A DNA stretch of 29,412 bases. Source: a virus. The position numbers were made by a program, and so were the translations under genes. The stretch covers positions 1 to 29,412 of IMG/VR virus record IMGVR_UViG_3300025121_000120; one strand, given 5' to 3'. This document shows, one piece after another, positions 14,629-21,129 of this stretch (the stretch's first letter is position 1; each line of letters begins with the position of its first letter). The notes under the pieces were generated by a model, which ran no database searches, had not been told where the DNA came from, and saw nothing but the letters and a program-made list of their open reading frames with translations.

Positions 14629-16977
14629 TTAAAATACTTCAAAAGATATTTCTACTTCGTTTTTTTCAACAATATTGTCAGGGTAGAAACCCTCAGGAGG
14701 TGTATAAGGTGTAGCTGGCGAAGAAGTTAAAGGGTTCCAACATCTTTTACCCGCTGTCCACCCTATCTTAGTTAATCTAGAAGCTAATTGCCTCTCACTT
14801 ATCTTATAAGTGTGTAGCTCATTGAATTTTTTAGTAGCAGTAGCTAAAAAATTCACTCCGTTTATCATATGTTCTTGAGCAAAAAGTTTATACTCATCTT
14901 CTTCTATTCCTTTTGCATTCTCTTCTTGGTATATATCGGATCTACCGAATATACCATTTTTTGACATGGCCCATGTTACAAAAGCGTCTATATGGTTTTT
15001 CACAAACCATTTACCAAAATGAGGTATCGCGTCTTTTGTATCCCGGATTCGTTTGTTTATGGTCAATACTCGTACTCTATCTTCTACTGCACCCGAATAA
15101 TCACCCCCACGTCCCATCTCTTCGTTAGCAAAAAATAAAAGATTTGCCCTACTTGTAAATTTTACTGGCTCCTGTCTTATAGGCCTTGCTTGTATTTCGT
15201 CTCCTCCGGTCATTTTTTTGATAGTAGCGATAGCTCTTCTAGATGGCTTGGAAATTTCTCCTCCTACATTTAGAAGCGAATTTTTTAATTCTGCTAGGTA
15301 ATATTCTGCATTATCTGCCCCTAAATTATCCATGCCTACTGCACTTCTATGCTGAAGTGGTACAAGCCCTTGTAATATATCACTTAATTGTGACTTACCC
15401 GTCCCAGGTGCTCCATAAAGGTATAGTAGTTTCTGGTGAGATACATCCCCCAGCAAAACGGCCTTTGCAAATAAACCATACTCATCTAATTTTTGTAGAG
15501 ATTCTATTTCTGAATCACCAAACATAGGCATTATTTTTTCATACACTATGCTTGTAGATATGTTTGGGTCCCATGATACATCCAATTGATAAGTACAAAA
15601 TATACCTTCAGTATTATTTTTGGGCTCAGTCTGTTCTCCTGCTAGAACTGCTTTGCGACTTATGATACCATTTTTAAAAGATATATAATCTTGTTGCTGT
15701 TCTTCATACTCTGGTTTCCAAGTATCTTCTTTAACTATCCACAAAATGGCTTCTGTCTGTGATTTTATCTGTGAAGCAGAGGTTATTATTTTTTCAGCTC
15801 TCATCCTTTTTGCAAGTAAGGTATGTATATTCTCAAGTTCTTGAGACACATAATATTTTTTCTTATCGTCCCATTTATAAATGAGGTTACCTGGGGTAAT
15901 TACATATTTTTGATCTATAAGATAATTGATAAATGCATCCTGTACCGCAAATAGTTTATCTCCTTTAGAACCTTTACTTTTAATTCTAGACCCTGGAGTA
16001 CCTTTTGAATTCCTTTTTGCTGATTTAAGTTTAGTAATTAAATCCTTATCTTTCCAAGGGGGTGAGGCATTACTATTATTCCATTTCTTAAATATGGCTA
16101 AAGCTAAATCATCAGGAATATTAAAGTCATTTTTTATTGAACATGCTACTTTATAAGTATTTTTATCTCCACCGTCACCTGTTTGAGCATTGATCTTACT
16201 TATACTATTCCAACATTTTTCTAATATTTTCTTTCTTTCTTCCAAACCTGTTGGAAAGTCTGTAGGTATTTCCAACAGGTTTGGAGTAAATGTATTTTCC
16301 AAAGGCACTGGAAACCATTTAGCGTCAAAAACAGGTATCTCAGAATCTTCCCAGGTCTCATTTATCCATTCATATACTACTCCTGTTACATGTACACTTG
16401 GTGGAGCTACAACATAACTGTTATCTCCTTTTACATCTATATCAATTTTTTTGCCCTCTACCTCTATTTTTATTTTTGTATCAAGAGGAAATCCCGGATG
16501 TTTATAATACCTATGATACCCCTTAGCTGTTTTCACCATCATAGGAGTTTTTGGTAAAGTTTCAGAAACCCATTTCTCACCCTCAATGGAGTCAGAATCC
16601 ACAACTACATAATCACTTATTGCTCCTAAGACTATACCTATATTTCTCTCATAATATCTGCTAGAGTTTAATTCACCAAACCAATATGCGGTATTCTCTG
16701 ATGTTGGATGGGCTCTTTGGTAAGGCTCCCATGTAGAAACACCTTTTTCATCTTTCGGTAAAAGTCTACTCAATGGTTTTTTATTGTCATACTTATAGAC
16801 AAGTTTGTTATTTTCATCTAAGGTAGGCTCTAAGTCTATGCCACCATAATTGAGCGGTATGAAACTAAGCTTTAAAGCTGAGTACATATCTGCCATTTTT
16901 CGTAACCTATTTTCTGGTTTTGTATCTAAGTCTAAATCTTCAATTGATTCGGTATCGATTTCAAAATTTTTTACCAT
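14629..16977 (-). CDS. Primase-polymerase/SF3 helicase replication protein
   Basis: This 782-aa protein is the replication initiator/helicase of the phage. N-terminal archaeo-eukaryotic primase (prim-pol) residues are D127-x-D129, H155 and D179, followed by YVVAPPS and G-V-V-Y-E-W, as in bifunctional primase/polymerases. The C-terminal SF3 helicase has Walker A GAPGTGKS (522-529), Walker B-like LLNVGGE (568-574), sensor N618 and arginine-finger candidate R634, with a winged-helix-like end. It should open DNA and lay primers, relying on host polymerase because no phage polymerase is present. The SD AGGAGC precedes the ATG by seven bases but is paired in a 7-bp hairpin. The inverted-repeat region 17402-17950 upstream is its likely origin. 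Confidence 0.93.
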   Translation of the reverse strand: MVKNFEIDTESIEDLDLDTKPENRLRKMADMYSALKLSFIPLNYGGIDLEPTLDENNKLVYKYDNKKPLSRLLPKDEKGVSTWEPYQRAHPTSENTAYWFGELNSSRYYERNIGIVLGAISDYVVVDSDSIEGEKWVSETLPKTPMMVKTAKGYHRYYKHPGFPLDTKIKIEVEGKKIDIDVKGDNSYVVAPPSVHVTGVVYEWINETWEDSEIPVFDAKWFPVPLENTFTPNLLEIPTDFPTGLEERKKILEKCWNSISKINAQTGDGGDKNTYKVACSIKNDFNIPDDLALAIFKKWNNSNASPPWKDKDLITKLKSAKRNSKGTPGSRIKSKGSKGDKLFAVQDAFINYLIDQKYVITPGNLIYKWDDKKKYYVSQELENIHTLLAKRMRAEKIITSASQIKSQTEAILWIVKEDTWKPEYEEQQQDYISFKNGIISRKAVLAGEQTEPKNNTEGIFCTYQLDVSWDPNISTSIVYEKIMPMFGDSEIESLQKLDEYGLFAKAVLLGDVSHQKLLYLYGAPGTGKSQLSDILQGLVPLQHRSAVGMDNLGADNAEYYLAELKNSLLNVGGEISKPSRRAIATIKKMTGGDEIQARPIRQEPVKFTSRANLLFFANEEMGRGGDYSGAVEDRVRVLTINKRIRDTKDAIPHFGKWFVKNHIDAFVTWAMSKNGIFGRSDIYQEENAKGIEEDEYKLFAQEHMINGVNFLATATKKFNELHTYKISERQLASRLTKIGWTAGKRCWNPLTSSPATPYTPPEGFYPDNIVEKNEVEISFEVF

Positions 16978-16984
16978 TTTTGTT

Positions 16985-17005
16985 GCTCCTAAGTGTTATA
17001 GGAGC
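16985..17005 (-). promoter_or_regulatory. Hairpin hiding the SD of the primase-helicase gene
   Basis: In the minus-strand message GCTCCTA (17005-16999) pairs perfectly with TAGGAGC (16991-16985) across a seven-base loop. TAGGAG is the SD of the replication gene starting at 16977, so the stem directly covers it. The stem is short but rich enough in G+C to matter. Confidence 0.65.
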
Positions 17006-17010
17006 GAGTT

Positions 17011-17031
17011 TATAAGTATACTGTACTTATA
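17011..17031. promoter_or_regulatory. 8-bp inverted repeat, putative operator of replication operon
   Basis: TATAAGTA (17011-17018) and TACTTATA (17024-17031) are inverted around TACTG. The site is 34 bases upstream of the primase-helicase start and includes TATACTGTA, also found at 17313-17321 in front of the 56-aa RHH gene. I infer an operator for an RHH regulator. Confidence 0.45.
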
Positions 17032-17081
17032 CTTTGCTACTGTAATAGCATTGTCCCGCCCCCTGATGTTTTTGTTGCTTT

Positions 17082-17118
17082 AAGGCCTGAGGATTTGGCT
17101 GATCCTCAGGCCTTTTTA
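17082..17118 (+). terminator. 13-bp stem terminator-like hairpin with T-rich + side
   Basis: AAGGCCTGAGGAT (17082-17094) pairs with ATCCTCAGGCCTT (17102-17114) around a seven-base loop, followed on the + strand by TTT and a T-rich tail. On the minus strand no U-tract follows, yet the only nearby gene ending here is the minus-strand RHH gene (stop at 17127). It may stop leftward RHH transcripts without a U-tract, or rightward transcripts from an unseen + strand RNA. Confidence 0.65.
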
Positions 17119-17126
17119 TTTTCTAC

Positions 17127-17297
17127 TTATCTTAAGTCTAACTTGCCATCTTCAATATCTTTTAATCCTCGTTTTATAATCTCAGATGCTACTGAACTTA
17201 TTCTACGTGTGGTGCCACAATAGGCTATTAACTGTTCATATACATCTTTGTTTAGTCCTATTACCCTGCCATTCTTGCTTTTAGTCTTTGTTTCCAT
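17127..17297 (-). CDS. Short ribbon-helix-helix (CopG/Arc-type) regulator
   Basis: This 56-aa protein starts at ATG 17297 with GGAGAGCC upstream (AGGAG, seven-base spacing) and ends at 17127. Residues 10-16 (GRVIGLN) form the strand, 17-27 the first helix with YEQLIAYC, and 34-48 (SSVASEIIKRGLKDI) the second helix: a minimal RHH protein. It is the first gene of the early block, between the inverted-repeat region and the primase-helicase, where phage and plasmid copy-control repressors are often found. Likely target: the inverted repeats at 17302-17338 and 17011-17031. It is the third RHH protein in this genome. Confidence 0.75.
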   Translation of the reverse strand: METKTKSKNGRVIGLNKDVYEQLIAYCGTTRRISSVASEIIKRGLKDIEDGKLDLR

Positions 17298-17301
17298 TTC
17301 G

Positions 17302-17338
17302 GCTCTCCTTCTAGTAGTTTTTATACTGTAAGTATTTT
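17302..17338. promoter_or_regulatory. Inverted repeat in the promoter region of the 56-aa RHH gene
   Basis: TAGTAGT (17302-17308) and ACTACTA (17332-17338) flank a segment with TATACTGTAAGTAT. A minus-strand TATAAA lies inside, close to -10 position for the RHH gene. This is consistent with autoregulation; the assignment is by position and symmetry only. Confidence 0.45.
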
Positions 17339-17401
17339 TACACTACTATATTCTATAAATAGATTAGTGATTTTATCCTAAATGTGAAATAATTTTTAAT
17401 A

Positions 17402-17950
17402 GTAATGCCACATCTATGTAGCATTACCTGTATTTAAGCTGAAATCTACACTATTTCAAAAACAGGTATTTTTGTAAAATATTTTTGGTTTGCCATTAAC
17501 GGCATTCCTTGCCTTAGTAAAATAACTACTTTTTGAACAGGTGTTTTCAGCAAAAACAGTATAACCATATGATAAAAAACATTTATCTGAACCTACACAT
17601 CTTTCTTGTGGAAAGATGTGTAGGTTATATGTGTAGGCGAATTCTTTAATAAAATCATATAATAACAAAATTCCTACACATCTTTCTGAGAACTCCTCAT
17701 GTTCTATACAAATTTTAAAAAGTGTTTTTCAAGAGCCACTTAAGACATACCTAAGTGGAGTAAGCAAAAAACTAATTGCAGATAACTCCTCTTTTTGAAA
17801 GATGTGTAGGAATTAGAAGAAAGTGGCTCTAAGTATAGGTAGTCATTAGAGAATAAAATCCTACACATCTATTCTTGGCTTAAAAACAAGAATAGATGTG
17901 TAGGCATCCCTCAATTTTTGTGCCACATCTTTTTAACTTAATGTTTTCGC
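17402..17950. other. Putative replication origin: clustered inverted repeats of CCTACACATCT
   Basis: No convincing gene lies in this AT-rich stretch. CCTACACATCT occurs forward at 17592, 17673 and 17860 and reversed ending at 17624, 17810 and 17904. These form a perfect 16-bp hairpin with 5-nt loop (17590-17605/17611-17626), an 18-bp inverted pair 110 bases apart (17669-17686/17797-17814), and a perfect 18-bp hairpin with 9-nt loop (17860-17877/17887-17904). Partial copies occur near 17631 and 17922. A further palindrome lies at 17402-17427, and AGAGCCACTT (17732) is inverted at 17821. Repeats with one core next to a primase-helicase gene are the pattern of an iteron-type origin. An operator array is the alternative. 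Confidence 0.6.
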
Positions 17951-18181
17951 TAGAGAATAGTATGATTTTAAAAACCCTATAGTATCTAACATTTGTGTAC
18001 AATACTATTGAATATTTTATGTCCTCAAACACAATATAAAGTTATTAAGAATAAATGGGTAACTATAGATTTTAAGTCTAGAGATAAATATCTTAGACAG
18101 AACAAAAGAAGACAAACATGACTCACAAGCGGAGTGCCCTTGAGTCACGTTTATAAAAGGATAGGGTAGTAAGGGGTAGGA
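17951..18181. other. Gene-free stretch with stem-loops
   Basis: I find no gene here. Inverted repeats include AATAGTAT/ATACTATT (17956-17963/18002-18009), a ten-pair stem with one bulge at 18076-18086/18089-18098 (GTCTAGAGATA with TATCTTAGAC), and TGACTCA/TGAGTCA (18119-18125/18141-18147). It may extend the origin, hold the end of the lysis transcript, or encode a small RNA. No T-tract terminator is clear. Confidence 0.4.
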
Positions 18182-18481
18182 TTAGCTGACTATATCAAGG
18201 ATAACCGTGTCCGTAGATCTTGACACAGCTTTGGCATTAAAGACTTTACTATATGCTATTTTAGCATCTTTATCTACAGAATATAGATTGACCCAAAATT
18301 CAGCCTGATCAATGACTCTTGCATCAATAAAAGCACTTTGAGCTATTGCAATACCATTATATATGACTGTAACTTGAGTAGTATCCTCAGAAATAAAGTC
18401 AAGTGATTCTAAGGTATGTGCAACTTCTGGTAAAATAACATAACCAACTACTGCATTATCATATCTAGCAACGAAAGCCAT
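18182..18481 (-). CDS. Unknown protein at end of lysis operon
   Basis: This 99-aa protein starts at ATG 18481 after AGGAG. I do not recognise it. It is predicted to be beta-rich, moderately hydrophobic, with no N-terminal signal, no clear membrane helix and no peptidoglycan hydrolase motif. It follows the o-spanin gene by 18 bases and is the last gene of a four-gene minus-strand block. From position it could be a lysis accessory or an unrelated late protein; its Ser/Val/Asp-rich strands would also suit a small virion protein. Confidence is for the gene, not for a function. Confidence 0.75.
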   Translation of the reverse strand: MAFVARYDNAVVGYVILPEVAHTLESLDFISEDTTQVTVIYNGIAIAQSAFIDARVIDQAEFWVNLYSVDKDAKIAYSKVFNAKAVSRSTDTVILDIVS

Positions 18482-18499
18482 TTTAACTCCTAAATTTAA

Positions 18500-18679
18500 T
18501 TACCAAGCGCCAGCTTGATATGTATTACTCGCGAAAGTTTGACTAGAAACTCTCACCCCTAATTCGGATGCTAATGTTTCCCTGGCATCCGTACCGTATG
18601 CTATGCTACAAGCAGTGATTAAAGAGAATAGAATAGCAACTAACCAAAATAATAATGTGTTACGTGTTTTTTGGAGCAT
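18500..18679 (-). CDS. o-spanin (Rz1-like outer-membrane lipoprotein)
   Basis: This 59-aa protein starts at ATG 18679, with AAGGAT about seven bases upstream. A signal peptide of residues 1-23 (a hydrophobic run after KTRN) ends in LITAC, a classic lipobox, so C24 would be lipidated and the 36-residue remainder anchored to the outer membrane facing the periplasm. The start lies inside the end of the 105-aa gene (20-base overlap), the overlapping Rz/Rz1 arrangement known from lambda-type spanins. The mature part is short and lacks the Pro-rich stretch of lambda Rz1. It would join the i-spanin to disrupt the outer membrane in lysis. Confidence 0.8.
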   Translation of the reverse strand: MLQKTRNTLLFWLVAILFSLITACSIAYGTDARETLASELGVRVSSQTFASNTYQAGAW

Positions 18680-18977
18680 GATCAGAATCCTTTGGATCTT
18701 TAGAGGTTAATAAATGTTCTGAAGTCCTACGAAGATTTTCTAAAGCTAATCTTTGGATATCAACTTCTAATTGATCTTTTTGGGCTTCAATTAAATCATT
18801 TTGTCTCTTTTTATGTATAAAAAGATCAAGAAAATCTTTTATGAATTGTGATAACACTTTATAAATTTTAGTGACAACATAAATGATAAAGAGAATGCAG
18901 AACATGATACCAGCAGCAAACCTGCTTTGACTGTCTAACATTATATCTAACATTTTACCTAAGAACATGTCAAACAT
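18660..18977 (-). CDS. i-spanin (Rz-like inner-membrane protein)
   Basis: This 105-aa protein starts at ATG 18977 behind AGGGGG. One membrane segment spans about residues 20-42 (GIMFCILFIIYVV core). A basic stretch and a long charged helix (about 58-95, heptad-like with LEVDIQRLALENL) follow, then a polar tail. This is the layout of an i-spanin: membrane anchor plus periplasmic coiled coil. The o-spanin gene overlaps its 3' end. The N-terminal 19 residues before the membrane segment are somewhat longer than in Rz, so a holin-like protein is the alternative, but the overlapping lipoprotein gene favours spanin. Confidence 0.75.
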   Translation of the reverse strand: MFDMFLGKMLDIMLDSQSRFAAGIMFCILFIIYVVTKIYKVLSQFIKDFLDLFIHKKRQNDLIEAQKDQLEVDIQRLALENLRRTSEHLLTSKDPKDSDHAPKNT

Positions 18978-18999
18978 GACTACCCCCTATAAAAACCTA

Positions 19000-19194
19000 T
19001 TAAACAAGACAGATTGGATTAGAACCTTCCCAGCAAGCTTTCGAAGTATCCCCGTTAACGGGTAAACCTATTTCCGATACTCTTTTGAGTATCGCCGCAG
19101 CCACACGATGCCATCTATCTCTTTCATCTTGGCTAAGAACCTCCCAAGGTCTATACCTTGATGAAGCTTCATAAGCGATTTGTCCGTATGTCAT
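19000..19194 (-). CDS. Small conserved-type phage protein, first gene of lysis block
   Basis: This 64-aa protein starts at ATG 19194 after AAGGTGG. The opening MTYGQIAYEA and a later W-H/R-x-x-A-A-A-I pattern recall short phage proteins of unknown function that contain a G-Q-x-A-Y-E-A start followed by one or more Trp residues. It ends with two cysteines and a hydrophobic ICLV. There is no membrane segment, so it is not a holin. It is 22 bases upstream of the i-spanin gene and likely shares its transcript. Function unknown. Confidence 0.7.
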   Translation of the reverse strand: MTYGQIAYEASSRYRPWEVLSQDERDRWHRVAAAILKRVSEIGLPVNGDTSKACWEGSNPICLV

Positions 19195-19414
19195 GTTTCC
19201 ACCTTTAGATTTTTATATACAATATTAGTTCGTAAGCAGGTCAAAAAACCTACAAGTAGTTATATTTTATATGTTATAGACTGAGTATGCATGGCCCACG
19301 GTAAAAAAGTTTTAACCACACTGTAAAATCTAGTCATATAGAAGGAATATATCAGTATTCTATATCATAGAATATTAATAGAAAAGAATAAAAAGCTTCT
19401 AAGAAGGGGAGAAT
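19195..19414. promoter_or_regulatory. Divergent promoter region between lysis block and 77-aa gene
   Basis: This AT-rich gap separates a minus-strand operon from a single + strand gene, so it must hold two promoters. TATTCTAT (19356-19363) and ATAGAATA (19367-19374) form an inverted repeat with three-base spacer, 41 bases before the + strand gene, a plausible operator. Several TATA-like boxes occur but none with a clear -35. Confidence 0.45.
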
Positions 19415-19648
19415 ATGTTGCTGTTAAATACAATACAAAATAAAAGAGTAAGATTAAAACCAGAAATAGTATATGCCCCCATAACAGACCAAATATATCA
19501 ACAACACCCGTTATGGTATGTAGCATGGGAATTTGAAGAGGGGACTATTTTAGAACGTGACTGGTTTGATACGGTATTTAAAGGTAAGAAATTAATAGAC
19601 ATTAACAATATGTTTTTAGATTTGGAAAAAAGAGTAGGTCAGAAATAA
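19415..19648 (+). CDS. Orphan + strand small protein, unknown
   Basis: This 77-aa protein starts at ATG 19415 with AGGGGAG upstream (three- to six-base spacing). It contains a central HPLWYVAWEFEEGTILERDWF segment rich in aromatic and acidic residues and a basic N-terminus, with no membrane helix or known motif. It is the only + strand gene between two minus-strand blocks and converges with the portal gene with 14 bases between stops. Its isolation and own promoter region suggest an early or regulatory/host-interaction gene, but nothing in the sequence proves it. Confidence 0.65.
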   Translation: MLLLNTIQNKRVRLKPEIVYAPITDQIYQQHPLWYVAWEFEEGTILERDWFDTVFKGKKLIDINNMFLDLEKRVGQK

Positions 19649-19662
19649 TAGAATCTCAGAAC

Positions 19663-21129
19663 TCATTCTGTGATAGCAGGTGTAGATACTATAGTTTGAT
19701 TGACTGGGGTTAATAAACCTGCTTGGATTAAGGTTTTTCTTTCAGCTCCTCTAAGTATTAAGATACTTAGAGCCATATCTCTATTAATAGTATTATCTTC
19801 TAAGTCATTTTCAGCAAGATATAAATCAACAGGTGTTTTGATACCTTTATCTACATCAATTCTTATAGTATTTAGAAGCCTTTCTTTTTCATCAGATGTC
19901 CAACTAATAGGGTACTGTATTTCAAAATCATCTTCGGGTATATATTTCTCGGGATATAAATAATTCCAAGTGGATACAAGAATTTTTATTAACTCTTTAT
20001 CCTTTTTCTTATTCTGAGTTTCTTGTTGAGATCTATATTGCCAAAGACCACTAAGCTCAAGTTGTATAGCTACACCACTCTTAGCAGACTCAGATTTCCT
20101 AACTTGTAAACCTGTATCATATCTACCTAAAATTTCTTGTATACGATCTGAATGTTGAGACCAATATTTTTCTAAAGCTACAGAACTATCGGGTATTATC
20201 TCCATAGATTTATTGCCCTCACCAAATAAATTAATGAGTATCGAAGGCTCTAACATCGCCTCTTGTGTCCCCTGTAAAGGAGACTCAGAAAATATCACAG
20301 GTCTAGAAAAAGCCCCTACATAACTCATCCATCTTAAATGTGATCTCTCAAGTATAATCTCAAGAGTGTCTGTGACCATGTCTCCAGTAGTCGGCAATAG
20401 ACAATTCGGAGAGGAAGAACCCTGATATATGATACCACCCATAATAGGCTTACCTTTAAAGTACCACGGGTAATCATCACCGGAAAGAAATTTTATAGCT
20501 TTGTTTGTACCAGTTTTTTTAAAAACTTTATAATCAGATATATTTTTCCAAACTGAAAAAGAAGGTTCTTCAGAAAAATCCCAAACAAAAACCCCTTGAT
20601 TACTTTCTTCTATAACAATCATAGGCTTTAAAGGATTATTCGGAAATGGAATGGCCGTAACTAAATGTGGGGGCACTACTACTAAACCAGGAGGAAAACC
20701 TTCCTCAATATGAGGTCTAACCCAACAAGACCTTAAACCTATGGCATACTCTAGTTTATGTTGCAATACTACATCTAAATCAACGGTCTCTTTGCACTCT
20801 TGCCAGTTTATATTTTCTGACAAACTACCAGTAATACGAACCCCTTTGCGATGTATCATGGCTAATTGATCTACAACTCTATGTTGCAAATGCCAAGAGA
20901 CATCTAAAGAATTAATTAAATGAGCATGTTTTAGACCAACCCCACTGTCATTTACAGGTCCAGAAGACACAGTCTCATCTAAATATCTTTGTAAAAGGAC
21001 CCCAAAAGAACCATATAGACGGTTATCTGTTTTCCCACGATACCAATCTGATTCCCAGCTAATAAGTGCATCTAAATGTTTTCTTTTTCTTTTTGTTTCA
21101 AAAAAATCATACTGACTAAGATCAAACAT
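19663..21129 (-). CDS. Portal protein
   Basis: This 488-aa protein forms the dodecameric ring through which DNA enters and leaves the head. The start is ATG 21129, where AAGGAG lies six bases upstream; a frame extension to 21168 is within TerL and has no SD. It overlaps TerL by eight bases, the usual TerL-portal order. Supporting features: a mid-region with LERSHLRWMSYVG and a later KSGVAIQLELSG segment before long polar helices, as in portal crown/stem architecture. Length fits (about 450-530 aa). The neighbouring TerL and I-like protease resemble Mu gp28 and gpI, so a Mu gp29 (DUF935) relative is plausible, but I cannot fix the subfamily. Confidence 0.78.
   Translation of the reverse strand: MFDLSQYDFFETKRKRKHLDALISWESDWYRGKTDNRLYGSFGVLLQRYLDETVSSGPVNDSGVGLKHAHLINSLDVSWHLQHRVVDQLAMIHRKGVRITGSLSENINWQECKETVDLDVVLQHKLEYAIGLRSCWVRPHIEEGFPPGLVVVPPHLVTAIPFPNNPLKPMIVIEESNQGVFVWDFSEEPSFSVWKNISDYKVFKKTGTNKAIKFLSGDDYPWYFKGKPIMGGIIYQGSSSPNCLLPTTGDMVTDTLEIILERSHLRWMSYVGAFSRPVIFSESPLQGTQEAMLEPSILINLFGEGNKSMEIIPDSSVALEKYWSQHSDRIQEILGRYDTGLQVRKSESAKSGVAIQLELSGLWQYRSQQETQNKKKDKELIKILVSTWNYLYPEKYIPEDDFEIQYPISWTSDEKERLLNTIRIDVDKGIKTPVDLYLAENDLEDNTINRDMALSILILRGAERKTLIQAGLLTPVNQTIVSTPAITE

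Noticed and set aside
17456-17668. 70-aa minus-strand open frame in the gene-free region
   Set aside because: It begins at TTG without a good SD, lies across the perfect inverted repeat at 17590-17626, and its composition looks random; the repeats explain the stretch better.
17402-17950. CRISPR array
   Set aside because: Repeats are in both orientations, spacings are irregular and few, and no Cas genes are present; inverted iterons fit better.
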